22,296 bases of DNA, taken from the NCBI GenBank assembly GCA_900546295.1, contig URCK01000024.1, positions 1-22,296 of the forward strand, written 5' to 3'. A program made the position numbers and the translations under genes. Below the pieces are notes generated by a model, which worked only from the letters and a program-made list of their open reading frames with translations, was not told where the DNA came from and did no database searches. This document shows, one piece after another, positions 14,928-22,296 of this stretch (position 1 is its first letter; every line of letters starts with the position of its first letter). Source of the DNA: an uncultured Eubacteriales bacterium (GTDB lineage: Bacteria > Bacillota > Clostridia > Oscillospirales > Oscillospiraceae).

Positions 14928-16001
14928 ATGGAAACAATAAAAGCATTCTGCAAGCGCAAGAACATTGAAGTTTCGGCCAAGCGCTACGGCATCGACGCGC
15001 TCGGCGCGATGGCGCAGGGCCTCTTCTGCTCGCTGCTGATCGGCACGATCATTAAGACGCTTGGCGCACAGCTCGGCGTCCCGTTTTTGACGGATATCGG
15101 CACCTATGCAATGTCCGTCTCCGGCCCTGCGATGGCCGTCGCCATCGGCTATGCGCTCAAGGCTGACCCGATGGTGCTCTTCTCCCTCGCGGCGGTGGGC
15201 TATGCAGCCAACGCCGAGGGCGGTGCGGGCGGCCCGCTTGCCGTTCTCATCATTGCCGTCGTCGCCGCCGAGTGCGGCAAGGCCGTGAGCAAGGAGACGA
15301 AGATCGACATTCTCGTCACGCCCGCTGTGACGATCCTGGTCGGCGTGGCGCTCGCCAAGTGGATCGCGCCGCCCATCGGCACGGCCGCTTCCGCCTTCGG
15401 CATCGTCATTGACAACGCGACCAAGCTCCAGCCGTTCTGGATGGGCATTGCCGTTTCCGTGCTCGTGGGCATCGCGCTCACGCTGCCCATCTCTTCCGCC
15501 GCCATCTGCTCGGTGCTGGGCCTTACGGGTCTTGCCGGCGGCGCGGCCGTTGCGGGCTGCTGCGCGCAGATGGTCGGCTTTGCCGTGATGAGCTTCAAGG
15601 AAAACCGCTGGGGCGGCCTTGTTTCTCAGGGCCTCGGCACCTCCATGCTCCAGATGCCCAACATCGTCCGCAATCCCCGTGTGTGGATCGCGCCGACGCT
15701 TGCCTCGGCCATCACCGGCCCCATCGCTACGTGCGTATTCCATCTTGAGATGAACGGCGCGCCCATCAACTCCGGCATGGGCACCTGCGGCCTCTGCGGC
15801 CCCATCGGCGTGTGGACGGGCTGGCTCGCCCCCTCTGAGGATGCCATCGCCAAGGGCGCGGAAGCCATCAGCGCAACGGGCTTTGACTGGCTGGGCCTTG
15901 TGCTCGTCGCCATCGTCTTGCCCGCGATCCTTGCGCCGGCCATCAACACGGTCTGCCGCCGTCTCGGCTGGGTCAAGGACGGCGACCTGAAGCTCGACTA
16001 A
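14928..16001 (+). CDS. PTS EIIC-like membrane transporter (PTS_EIIC_2 type), candidate NiaR target
   Basis: A very hydrophobic 357-residue membrane protein with about ten helices, starting after a short basic N-terminus (METIKAFCKRKNIEV). Features recalling the EIIC_2 group are the early RYGIDALGAMAQGLFCSLL, the loop SVSGPAMAVAIGYALKADP, and the glycine-rich INSGMGTCGLCGPIGVWTGW near residues 281-300. No EIIA, EIIB or sugar gene is nearby, so it may transport without phosphorylation. The ATG at 14928 has GAGG five bases upstream. An in-frame ATG at 14877 lies inside the terminator and is unlikely. Position after niaR and an operator-like promoter suggest a vitamin B3 compound (nicotinate, nicotinamide or its riboside) as substrate. 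Family call is fairly sure; substrate is inference. Confidence 0.8.
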   Translation: METIKAFCKRKNIEVSAKRYGIDALGAMAQGLFCSLLIGTIIKTLGAQLGVPFLTDIGTYAMSVSGPAMAVAIGYALKADPMVLFSLAAVGYAANAEGGAGGPLAVLIIAVVAAECGKAVSKETKIDILVTPAVTILVGVALAKWIAPPIGTAASAFGIVIDNATKLQPFWMGIAVSVLVGIALTLPISSAAICSVLGLTGLAGGAAVAGCCAQMVGFAVMSFKENRWGGLVSQGLGTSMLQMPNIVRNPRVWIAPTLASAITGPIATCVFHLEMNGAPINSGMGTCGLCGPIGVWTGWLAPSEDAIAKGAEAISATGFDWLGLVLVAIVLPAILAPAINTVCRRLGWVKDGDLKLD

Positions 16002-16059
16002 GTGTAAAAATTGTGTACTTTTTGTAAAGAATAGCGTTTATTCTTGCGAAAAAAGTAAA

Positions 16060-16091
16060 ATGGCGGAGAATCGGTCTTGATTCTCCGCCAT
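16060..16091 (+). terminator. Perfect 13-pair hairpin after the EIIC-like gene
   Basis: ATGGCGGAGAATC pairs perfectly with GATTCTCCGCCAT around a six-base loop. On the plus strand only a short CCTTTGTT follows. On the minus strand the tail is much richer in T (TTTTACTTTTTT), although no minus-strand gene is near. A smaller inverted repeat, AAGAATA/TATTCTT, precedes it at 16027-16045. It most likely ends the EIIC transcript, and the -35 of the next promoter begins inside its loop. Confidence 0.7.
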
Positions 16092-16105
16092 GCCTTTGTT
16101 ATACT
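16077..16105 (+). promoter_or_regulatory. Promoter of the BMP lipoprotein gene
   Basis: TTGATT (16077-16082), a 17-base spacer, then TATACT (16100-16105) with TG one base upstream (extended -10). The -35 lies in the loop and right arm of the preceding hairpin. The leader to the start codon is about 75 bases. Confidence 0.75.
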
Positions 16106-16185
16106 ATGGGGCGAAGTGCGACAGCGCTTCAAATAAACCGGGAAGCGGCCCTCCGCCGACCGGTAGAATAAGGAAGGATAGAAGA

Positions 16186-17370
16186 ATGAAGAAGTTTTTT
16201 GCAATGCTTCTTGCTCTCGTTATGGTGCTCTCCCTCGTTGCCTGCGGCGATAAGAAGACCGACGACAACCAGGACAACAACACCGACGATCAGCAGGGTG
16301 CAACCGTCACTTACACCAATCCCGACGATATCGAAGACAACATGACGTCCGAGGACGGCAAGTATGAAGTCGCTTTCGTCACCGACGTTGGCCAGCTGAA
16401 GGATAAGTCCTTCAACCAGGGCACTTTCGACGGCGTGAAGCTCTATGCCGCCAACAACGGCCTGAGCTACAAGTACTATCAGCCCGCCAACGGCGATCAG
16501 GCGACCGATGACGACCGCTACGACGCCATGAAGGCTGCCGTGGACGGCGGCGCCAAGGTCGTTGTCTGCGCCGGCTTCATGCAGGGTGCTGCCCTCGCCA
16601 GAGCTGCGGCTGAATTCACCGACACTTCTTTCGTTTTCATTGATGGTGACCCTGTTGCGGACGAGAACGGTAATGTTCTCTCCAATGTCGCGGCTGTTGC
16701 ATTCTGCGAAGAGCAGTGCGGCTACTTCGCCGGTTACGCTGTCGTCAAGGAAGGCTATGAGAAGCTCGGCTTCACCGGCGGCGGCGGCGGCACGAACCCC
16801 GCCTGCATCCGTTACGGCTGGGGCTTTGCCCAGGGCGCGAACGACGCTGCCAAGGAAATGGATAAGACCGTCGACCTGAACTACTCCTGGGAGTACGGCT
16901 CTAACTTCGCCGCTTCCCCCGAGCTGCAGACCATGGTCTCCGGCTGGTATGCCAACGGCACTGAGATCGTCTTTGCCTGCGGCGGCTCCATGTTCCAGTC
17001 CGTCGCGGCTGCCGCTTCCGCTGAGGACGGCAAGGTTGTCGGCGTCGACGTCGACCAGTCCAGCGAGTCCGATACCGTCGTGACCTCCGCCATGAAGGGC
17101 CTGAGCGACGCTGCCGAGTGGGCGATCGCCAAGGTTTACGATGACACCTTCTCTGAGATCGGCGGCGTTAAGACCGCTCTCGGTGTCACCGAGAATGCTG
17201 TCGGCCTGCCGACCGCTACCTGGTCCATGGAGAACTTCTCCGTTGCCGACTATGAAGACCTCTTCCAGAAGGTCCTCAACGGCGACATCACCATCGACAA
17301 CAATGACAAGATGGCTGACCCCTCCACCGCCGGCCTGAGCAACGTCAACGTCAACTACATCGGCGGCTGA
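16186..17370 (+). CDS. BMP family nucleoside ABC transporter substrate-binding lipoprotein
   Basis: Extracellular binding protein of a nucleoside importer (BmpA/PnrA/NupN family). It has 394 residues. The lipoprotein signal MKKFFAMLLALVMVLSLVAC puts the acylated Cys at 20, followed by an Asp/Asn-rich linker to about 55. The ligand-binding core begins with VAFVTDVGQLKDKSFNQG, a hallmark of the family, and continues with VVCAGFMQG, FVFIDGDP, EEQCGYFAGY and GVDVDQSS. The start at 16186 is set by the signal peptide and by AAGGAAGG eight bases upstream; the frame is open back to 16090 but only through leader DNA. It is followed by a terminator and then by the ATPase and permease genes, the standard order for these importers. 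Confidence 0.95.
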   Translation: MKKFFAMLLALVMVLSLVACGDKKTDDNQDNNTDDQQGATVTYTNPDDIEDNMTSEDGKYEVAFVTDVGQLKDKSFNQGTFDGVKLYAANNGLSYKYYQPANGDQATDDDRYDAMKAAVDGGAKVVVCAGFMQGAALARAAAEFTDTSFVFIDGDPVADENGNVLSNVAAVAFCEEQCGYFAGYAVVKEGYEKLGFTGGGGGTNPACIRYGWGFAQGANDAAKEMDKTVDLNYSWEYGSNFAASPELQTMVSGWYANGTEIVFACGGSMFQSVAAAASAEDGKVVGVDVDQSSESDTVVTSAMKGLSDAAEWAIAKVYDDTFSEIGGVKTALGVTENAVGLPTATWSMENFSVADYEDLFQKVLNGDITIDNNDKMADPSTAGLSNVNVNYIGG

Positions 17371-17390
17371 TCTCATCGCACAACATATTG

Positions 17391-17422
17391 AGAACGGAAG
17401 GCTCCGGCCTTCCGTTCTTTTT
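17391..17422 (+). terminator. Intrinsic terminator after the BMP lipoprotein gene
   Basis: AGAACGGAAGG (17391-17401) pairs perfectly with CCTTCCGTTCT (17408-17418), loop CTCCGG, with five T at 17418-17422. It lies 20 bases after the stop codon, inside what is functionally one transporter locus, so it probably gives more lipoprotein than membrane components. Confidence 0.9.
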
Positions 17423-17440
17423 GCCTTCTGATACAAATTG

Positions 17441-17494
17441 CCATGAGAAAACCTTTTGCTTTTCATGGAGAATTATGATATAGTAACTTATAAT
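17441..17494 (+). promoter_or_regulatory. Promoter of the nucleoside ABC ATPase-permease genes, with overlapping inverted repeat
   Basis: TTGCTT (17456-17461), a 17-base spacer and TATAGT (17479-17484); a second possible -10, TATAAT, is at 17489-17494. The -35 lies in an inverted repeat, CCATGA-g-AAA / TTTTCATGG (17441-17468), with one bulged base. The repeat could be an operator, but no regulator can be named. Confidence 0.65.
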
Positions 17495-17543
17495 TATGGT
17501 TTCCGTCCTCGCAGCGCAGCGCGTGCGGGCCATCAAAACGGAA

Positions 17544-17548
17544 GGAGG
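17544..17548 (+). promoter_or_regulatory. Ribosome binding site that fixes the TTG start of the nucleoside ATPase
   Basis: GGAGG ten bases before the TTG at 17559. The in-frame ATG at 17496 falls directly at the promoter's expected transcription start and has no ribosome site. Confidence 0.75.
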
Positions 17549-17558
17549 GCGAAAAAAC

Positions 17559-19100
17559 TTGGAGAATCAGTACGCGATCGAGATGCTGAACATCACCAAA
17601 AAATTCCCCGGTATTATCGCCAACGACAACATTACCTTACAGCTCAAAAAGGGTGAGATCCATGCGCTCCTCGGTGAAAACGGCGCGGGCAAGTCGACGC
17701 TCATGTCGGTTTTGTTCGGCCTCTACCAGCCGGAAGAGGGCATCATCAAAAAGGATGGCGAGGTCGTGGCCATCAAGGACCCGAACGACGCCACCGCGCT
17801 CGGCATCGGCATGGTGCACCAGCACTTCAAGCTGGTGGACGTGTTCACCGTGCTCGACAACATCATCCTCGGCGCGGAGACGACGAAGTGCGGCTTTTTG
17901 CAGAAGAAAGAGGCACGCAAAAAGGTCGAGGAGATCTCCAAGCGCTACGGCCTGAACGTTGACCTTGACGCGAAGGTCGAGGATATCACGGTCGGCATGC
18001 AGCAGCGCGTCGAAATTCTGAAGATGCTGTATCGCGACAACGAGATCCTCATCTTCGACGAGCCGACCGCGGTGCTTACCCCGCAGGAGATCGAGGAGCT
18101 GATGGCCACGATGAAGGAGTTTGCCCGCGAAGGCAAGTCCATCCTCTTCATCTCCCACAAGCTCAACGAGATCATGGAGGTCTCCGACCGCGTGAGCGTT
18201 CTGCGCAAGGGCAAGTACATCGGCACGGTCAACACGAAGGATACCACCAAGCAGGAGCTTTCCAACATGATGGTCGGCCGCCCTGTGCAGCTCGAGGTCA
18301 CAAAGGACGAGGCCAAGCCCGCGGGCGAGGTCCTGAAGGTCGACCACCTCTGCGTCCACTCCCACGTGCAGAAGCGCAACGCCGTGAACGACGTTTCCTT
18401 CAATGTGCGCGCGGGCGAGATCGTCTGTATCGCCGGTATCGACGGCAACGGCCAGACCGAGCTCATCTACGGCCTGACGGGCCTTGACAAGCCCGCCTCC
18501 GGCACGATCACGCTCTGCGGCAAGGACATCTCTCACGCCTCCATCCGCCACCGCGGCGAGCACATGAGCCACATCCCCGAGGACCGCCACAAGCACGGCC
18601 TCGTGCTCGACTTCACGCTCGAGCAGAACATGGTACTCCAGCGCTTCAACGAGCCGCGCTTTGAAAACCACGGCTTCATCAACAACAAGGCCGTGCGCGA
18701 CTACGCCGAGGAACTCATCAAAAAGTTCGACGTGCGCAGCGGTCAGGGCCCCATCACCCGCGCACGCTCCATGTCCGGCGGCAACCAGCAGAAGGCCATC
18801 ATCGCCCGCGAGGTCGACCGCGATAAGGACCTCATTGTTGCCGTGCAGCCCACGCGCGGCCTTGACGTCGGCGCGATCGAGTTCATCCACAGCCAGCTCG
18901 TCGCCGAGCGCGACCGCGGCAAGGCGATCCTGCTCGTTTCGCTCGAGCTGGACGAGGTCATGAGCCTCTCCGACCGCATCCTCGTCATGTACGAGGGCGA
19001 GATCGTCGGCGAGCTTGACCCCAAGAAGACCACCGTCGAAGAGCTCGGCCTTTACATGGCCGGCGCCAAGCGCACGGTAAAGGAGGAGACGGCAGTATGA
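17559..19100 (+). CDS. Nucleoside ABC transporter ATP-binding protein (double ABC domain, NupO/YufO type), TTG start
   Basis: Cytoplasmic energy subunit of the BMP-type importer. It has 513 residues with two fused ABC domains, as usual for this family. The first domain has Walker A GENGAGKST at 39-47, signature VGMQQRVEI and Walker B ILIFDEPTAVLTP. The second domain has a Walker A replaced by GIDGNGQTE, a good signature MSGGNQQKAIIARE and LIVAVQPTRGLDVG. The degenerate second Walker A is normal for sugar/nucleoside ATPases of this kind. I start the protein at the TTG (MENQYAIEMLNITKKFPG), which matches family N-termini and has GGAGG ten bases upstream. Its stop overlaps the next start by four bases (ATGA), so the three membrane-complex genes form one translationally coupled unit. 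Confidence 0.95.
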   Translation: MENQYAIEMLNITKKFPGIIANDNITLQLKKGEIHALLGENGAGKSTLMSVLFGLYQPEEGIIKKDGEVVAIKDPNDATALGIGMVHQHFKLVDVFTVLDNIILGAETTKCGFLQKKEARKKVEEISKRYGLNVDLDAKVEDITVGMQQRVEILKMLYRDNEILIFDEPTAVLTPQEIEELMATMKEFAREGKSILFISHKLNEIMEVSDRVSVLRKGKYIGTVNTKDTTKQELSNMMVGRPVQLEVTKDEAKPAGEVLKVDHLCVHSHVQKRNAVNDVSFNVRAGEIVCIAGIDGNGQTELIYGLTGLDKPASGTITLCGKDISHASIRHRGEHMSHIPEDRHKHGLVLDFTLEQNMVLQRFNEPRFENHGFINNKAVRDYAEELIKKFDVRSGQGPITRARSMSGGNQQKAIIAREVDRDKDLIVAVQPTRGLDVGAIEFIHSQLVAERDRGKAILLVSLELDEVMSLSDRILVMYEGEIVGELDPKKTTVEELGLYMAGAKRTVKEETAV

Positions 19101-20353
19101 AAAAAGAACACTTCCTGCAAAGCGAAGGCTTCAAGTCCGTCGCAGCGTCTGTCCTCTCGATCCTGATCGGCCTTGCCGTGGGCAGCATCGTCATCCTCAT
19201 CGTCGGCCTCACGAGCCCCAACCTCTCGCTCTCCTCGGCGTGGGACGGTATCCGCATCGTCTTCGGCGGTCTCTTTTCTACGGGCCGTAACGCTGCCGGT
19301 ACGCTCACATGGGGCTTTAACCCGACGAACATCGGCAACATGCTCTTTAGAGCCGCTCCACTCATCATGACGGGCCTTTCCGTCGGCATGGCGTATAAGA
19401 CCGGCCTTTTCAACATCGGCGCGCCGGGCCAGTACCTTATGGGTACGCTCGTCTCGCTCTCCATCGCTCTCGGTCTTCCGTCCGAGACGATGTCCACCAC
19501 GCTCATCTGGCTGCTCGCCTTCCTCGGCGGCACGCTCGCCGGTGCCCTCTGGGGCGCGATCCCCGGCATGTTCAAGGCACTGCTCAACATCAACGAGGTG
19601 CTCGCCTGCATCATGACGAACTGGATCGCGGCGAACCTTGTCACGTGGCTGTTTGACATCAGCAGCTTCAAGAACGTCACCGAGTCCACCAAAACCGGCT
19701 ACATCTATAAGACGACCTACAACGGCGTCGCCACGGCGAAGATGGGCCTTGACAAGCTCTTCCCGAACTCTCAGGTCAACGGCGGTATTCTCATCGCCAT
19801 CGTCTTTGCCATCGGCGTCTATGTGCTCATGAGCAAGACGACCTTCGGCTACCAGCTCAAGGCCTGCGGTTCCAACCGTCATGCTGCGCGCTATGCCGGT
19901 ATTGCCGATAAGCGCAACATCGTGCTCTCCATGGCCATCGCCGGCGGACTGAGCGCGGCGGGCGCCTCGCTCTACTACCTCTCCGGCAACACGGAGTTCT
20001 TCTGGTCCACGTATCAGTCGCTCCCTGCCATCGGCTTCAACGGCATCCCTGTTGCGATGCTCGCCTCCTGTAACCCCATCGGCATCATCTTCACGGCGCT
20101 GTTCATGTCGATGCTCGATATCTCCGGCTTGCAGCTGACGAATCTGACGGCTTACAACGAGTACATCACGAACGTCATCATCGCCGTCATCGTCTACCTC
20201 AGCGCCTTCTCGCTGGTCATCAAGATGTGGATCGGCAAGCTCGGCAAGAAGAATGACGACGGCGCGGACGCCAACGCAGAGCCTGCGCCCGTACCCTCTC
20301 CGGCAGCGGACGCAGTACCGGCTGAAACCGAGAAAGGAGGCGACGCGAAATGA
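19097..20353 (+). CDS. Nucleoside ABC transporter permease 1 (NupP/YufP type)
   Basis: First membrane subunit of the nucleoside importer, BPD_transp_2 family. It has 418 residues and about ten helices; the first is at about 19-39. The loops GLSVGMAYKTGLFNIGAPGQ and NINEVLACIMTNWIA are typical, as is GYQLKACGSNRHAARYAGI. The last 36 or so residues (383-418) form a soluble Asp/Pro/Ala/Glu-rich tail with no obvious domain, longer than many homologues. Both ends overlap neighbouring genes by four bases (ATGA), so expression is coupled to the ATPase and second permease. Confidence 0.94.
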   Translation: MKKEHFLQSEGFKSVAASVLSILIGLAVGSIVILIVGLTSPNLSLSSAWDGIRIVFGGLFSTGRNAAGTLTWGFNPTNIGNMLFRAAPLIMTGLSVGMAYKTGLFNIGAPGQYLMGTLVSLSIALGLPSETMSTTLIWLLAFLGGTLAGALWGAIPGMFKALLNINEVLACIMTNWIAANLVTWLFDISSFKNVTESTKTGYIYKTTYNGVATAKMGLDKLFPNSQVNGGILIAIVFAIGVYVLMSKTTFGYQLKACGSNRHAARYAGIADKRNIVLSMAIAGGLSAAGASLYYLSGNTEFFWSTYQSLPAIGFNGIPVAMLASCNPIGIIFTALFMSMLDISGLQLTNLTAYNEYITNVIIAVIVYLSAFSLVIKMWIGKLGKKNDDGADANAEPAPVPSPAADAVPAETEKGGDAK

Positions 20354-21381
20354 CATTCCTCATTCAGCAGACGCTCATTTATGCAGTCCCTCTGATGATC
20401 GTGGCGCTTGCGGGCGTGTTCGCCGAGCGCAGCGGCATCATCAACCTGGCGCTCGAAGGTATCATGGTCTTCGGCGCGTTTATCGGCGTATGGTTCGTGC
20501 GCATTTTGCAGACGAGCGACGCCATCCTCTCCCTCAAGCAGAGCGGCAACTGGGTCGCGCTTCAGGGCGTGGAGTTGCTCACGATGCTGGTGGCGGCGGC
20601 CTTCGGCGCGCTGTTCTCGCTTCTTTTGAGCTTTGCCTCCATCAACCTGCGCGCCGATCAGACCATCGGCGGCACGGCGCTCAACCTGATGGCTCCCGCA
20701 CTCGTGCTGTTCTTCATCCGCATCATTGCCAACCAGAATACGCTCCAGATGCTCACGGGCGACGCGGCGAGCTGGTTCATGATCAAAAAGTCCACGCTCG
20801 GCATCGACAAGAGCACGGACCTCGGTTTCTTCGGCGAGACCTTCATCAACAAGGTCTACCTTGCGACCTATGTCTGCATCCTGCTCTTCATTATCCTGTC
20901 GATCCTGCTCTATAAGACGCGCTTCGGCCTGCGTCTGCGCGCATGCGGCGAAAACCCGCAGGCGGCAGACTCGCTGGGCATCAACGTCTATAAGATGCGC
21001 TATGCGGGCACGACCATTTCCGGTGCGCTCGCGGGCATGGGCGGCTTCGTCTATGCGCTGACGACCGCGAACTGCGCCTCGAACGGCGACGTGGCGGGCT
21101 TCGGCTTCCTCGCGCTGGCGGTTATGATCTTCGGCAACTGGAAGCCTGTGAACATCGCGGTCTCTTCGCTGCTGTTCGGCCTCTTCAAGTGCATCGCGGC
21201 AAGCTATGCGAGCATCGACATCAACGGCGACGGCGTCTTCATGCTGGCGGAGATCGGCATCAGCGCCCATTTCTACCGTATGCTGCCGTATATCGTTACG
21301 CTGCTCGTACTGGCGTTCACGTCCAAGAGCTCCCGCGCCCCCAAGGCCGAGGGCATCCCCTACGACAAGGGCCAGCGGTAA
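20350..21381 (+). CDS. Nucleoside ABC transporter permease 2 (NupQ/YufQ type)
   Basis: Second membrane subunit of the nucleoside importer, paired with the permease encoded just before. It has 343 residues. FAERSGIINLALEGIMVFGAF near the N-terminus is the family hallmark, followed by SINLRADQTIGGTALNLMAP and GLRLRACGENPQAADSLGIN. These two blocks parallel those of permease 1, as expected for paralogous partners. The start has GGAGG nine bases upstream, within the end of the previous gene. The operon ends here with a strong terminator ten bases after the stop. Confidence 0.95.
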   Translation: MTFLIQQTLIYAVPLMIVALAGVFAERSGIINLALEGIMVFGAFIGVWFVRILQTSDAILSLKQSGNWVALQGVELLTMLVAAAFGALFSLLLSFASINLRADQTIGGTALNLMAPALVLFFIRIIANQNTLQMLTGDAASWFMIKKSTLGIDKSTDLGFFGETFINKVYLATYVCILLFIILSILLYKTRFGLRLRACGENPQAADSLGINVYKMRYAGTTISGALAGMGGFVYALTTANCASNGDVAGFGFLALAVMIFGNWKPVNIAVSSLLFGLFKCIAASYASIDINGDGVFMLAEIGISAHFYRMLPYIVTLLVLAFTSKSSRAPKAEGIPYDKGQR

Positions 21382-21390
21382 ATGTACATC

Positions 21391-21422
21391 AAAGCGGTAT
21401 GGCACGGCCATACCGCTTTTTT
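21391..21422 (+). terminator. Intrinsic terminator of the nucleoside importer operon
   Basis: AAAGCGGTATGG (21391-21402) pairs perfectly with CCATACCGCTTT (21408-21419), five-base loop, followed by T to 21422. Confidence 0.93.
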
Positions 21423-21452
21423 GCAGACTGAATATTTAAGATGGAGAGAACT

Positions 21453-21914
21453 ATGGAGATCAGAGAAATTACGACTCCCGATGACAAGCGGTGTATCACG
21501 CGTTTTGTTTTAGAATCGCTGCCCGACTGGTTCGGCATTCCGGAGGCGCGGGAGGAGTACATTGAGAAAAGCGCGTTGCAGCCGTTTTTTGCCGCGTTCG
21601 ACGGCGAGAACGCCGTCGGCTTCCTTTACCTTGCCGAAACGGGGAGGGATACAGCAGAACTCTATGTCATGGGTGTGCTGAAAGAATATCACCGCCGCGG
21701 CGTCGGCAAGATGCTCTTTGCCGCAGCGAAGCAGCGGGCGAAGGAACTCGGCTACTCCTTCTTGCAGGTCAAGACCGTGCAGATGGGGAAGTACCCTGAG
21801 TACGACGCGACGAACCGCTTCTACCTCGCTCTTGGCTTTCGAGAGTTCGAGGTCTTCCCGACGCTCTGGGACGAGTGGAATCCGTGCCAAATCTACGTGA
21901 TGAGTCTGAAATAA
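21453..21914 (+). CDS. GNAT family N-acetyltransferase
   Basis: Predicted acetyl-CoA-dependent acetyltransferase; substrate unknown. It has 153 residues. The acetyl-CoA-binding motif A is LKEYHRRGVGKMLFAAAKQR (residues about 76-95), preceded by the strand ELYVMGV, with the C-terminal NRFYLALGFREFEVFP typical of motif B. I use the ATG at 21453 because GGAGAG lies six bases upstream; the ATG at 21441 adds only MERT and has no ribosome site. It follows the importer terminator, and I see no clear promoter in the 30 bases between, so it may depend on read-through. It converges on trmB. Confidence 0.9.
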   Translation: MEIREITTPDDKRCITRFVLESLPDWFGIPEAREEYIEKSALQPFFAAFDGENAVGFLYLAETGRDTAELYVMGVLKEYHRRGVGKMLFAAAKQRAKELGYSFLQVKTVQMGKYPEYDATNRFYLALGFREFEVFPTLWDEWNPCQIYVMSLK

Positions 21915-21946
21915 AAAAGGAAGGCTGACGCGTCAGCCTTCCTTTT
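21915..21946. terminator. Bidirectional terminator between the acetyltransferase and trmB
   Basis: A perfect 32-base palindrome: AAAAGGAAGGCTGACG joined to its own reverse complement, giving A-rich and T-rich flanks on both strands. It begins directly after the acetyltransferase stop and ends three bases before the trmB stop, so it can end both convergent transcripts. Confidence 0.92.
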
Positions 21947-21949
21947 CTC

Positions 21950-22296
21950 TTATTCCGCCGTTTCTTCCGTTTCTTCGGCCTCTTCTTCTTCCGCGGGCTC
22001 TTCCCACGGCTGCATCGTGGCGACGCAGCGGTTGATATTCTTGCCCTCGGCAAAGAACTTCGCCTCATAGTCGGTCATCACACCGCGCTGTCCGTTTGCA
22101 TGCAGGTCGCGTGTGACCTCGGAAAGGGTGAAGCCGAACTGCGGGATCTCCTCGATCGACCAGAGAAAGAGGGGGTCGTTGTCGGTCTTGAAGTGGATCT
22201 GGCCGTTCTCCTTGAGCACCTTGCGGTAGAGCTTTAGGAAGTTGCCGTGCGTCAGCCGGCGCTTGGCCTGCCGCTTGGGCGGCCACGGGTCGCAGA
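21950..22296 (-). CDS. trmB: tRNA (guanine-N7-)-methyltransferase, 5' part missing
   Basis: Makes 7-methylguanosine at position 46 of tRNA using S-adenosylmethionine. About 114 C-terminal residues are visible; the start and SAM-binding part lie beyond the window. The frame is open to the window end and contains DPWPPKRQAKRRLTHGNF, the TrmB hallmark, followed by HFKTDNDPLFLWSIEE and the EAKFFAEGKNINR segment typical of the C-terminus. A low-complexity acidic tail of about 17 residues (PAEEEEAEETEETAE) follows the family end and is unusual but not rare in this protein. A shorter start at 22219 (GTG) would cut through the hallmark motif and is not the true start. Confidence 0.94.
   Translation of the reverse strand, partial: CDPWPPKRQAKRRLTHGNFLKLYRKVLKENGQIHFKTDNDPLFLWSIEEIPQFGFTLSEVTRDLHANGQRGVMTDYEAKFFAEGKNINRCVATMQPWEEPAEEEEAEETEETAE

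Noticed and set aside
16002..16185. A purine riboswitch before the nucleoside-importer lipoprotein gene.
   Set aside because: The region is filled by a terminator-like hairpin and promoter; the leader after the start site is about 75 bases and lacks the conserved purine-aptamer core.
16129..17466. A 445-codon minus-strand frame antisense to the BMP lipoprotein gene, and a 417-codon one at 17637-18890 antisense to the ATPase.
   Set aside because: Both are complements of well-identified genes, with compositions typical of reversed GC-rich coding DNA and no supporting signals.
1..22296. Mobile elements, CRISPR repeats, tRNA genes or phage genes.
   Set aside because: No transposase, integrase, regularly spaced repeats, tRNA-like cloverleaf or phage protein is seen on either strand; intergenic regions are all under 300 bases.

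Overview
The window is a dense, GC-rich stretch of a bacterial chromosome. Shine-Dalgarno boxes are strong (GGAGG, AAAGGAG), several genes start with TTG, short lipoprotein signal peptides end in an LxxC lipobox, and intrinsic terminators are common. The protein repertoire (NiaR, a BMP-type nucleoside ABC importer, M3 and M18 peptidases, a Dpp/Opp system) fits a Gram-positive clostridial anaerobe. The high GC content suggests an Oscillospiraceae/Ruminococcaceae-like gut bacterium. That placement is inference from style and content; no rRNA marker is present.

Left part, minus strand (1-10182): peptide handling. Reading leftward from 10182 there is an MFS exporter, an M3-family oligoendopeptidase and a small four-helix membrane protein, which look like one operon with a promoter at about 10304-10332. 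Then, from a separate strong promoter at about 6561-6590 and a structured leader, comes an ABC peptide importer: a lipoprotein binding protein (4113-6413), permease DppB (2936-3922), permease DppC (1050-2918) and ATPase DppD (1-1030, cut by the window edge). The binding protein and DppC are both much larger than usual for their families. DppC carries about 280 extra residues outside the membrane, so this is an unusual architecture for a dipeptide/oligopeptide importer.

Middle part, plus strand (10404-14219): an M18 aminopeptidase with its own promoter, then a nucleoside salvage operon with a well-formed promoter at 11760-11788: deoC, deoD and a uridine-kinase-like nucleoside kinase.

Right part, plus strand (14318-21914): niaR, the niacin-responsive repressor, followed by a lone PTS EIIC-like membrane protein. 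The EIIC promoter overlaps a cluster of GTGTC/GACAC half-sites, which makes the EIIC protein a candidate NiaR-controlled transporter of a vitamin B3 compound. Next is a complete BMP-family nucleoside importer (lipoprotein, double ATPase, two permeases with ATGA overlaps) and a GNAT acetyltransferase. On the minus strand, converging on it, is the 3' part of trmB, with a shared bidirectional terminator between them.

In three successive intergenic regions (niaR/EIIC, EIIC/bmp, bmp/ATPase) promoter elements sit inside or at the edge of an inverted repeat. No tRNA, rRNA, CRISPR array, insertion sequence or phage gene is visible. Functionally the window combines peptide uptake and degradation, nucleoside uptake and breakdown, and probable NAD-precursor acquisition.
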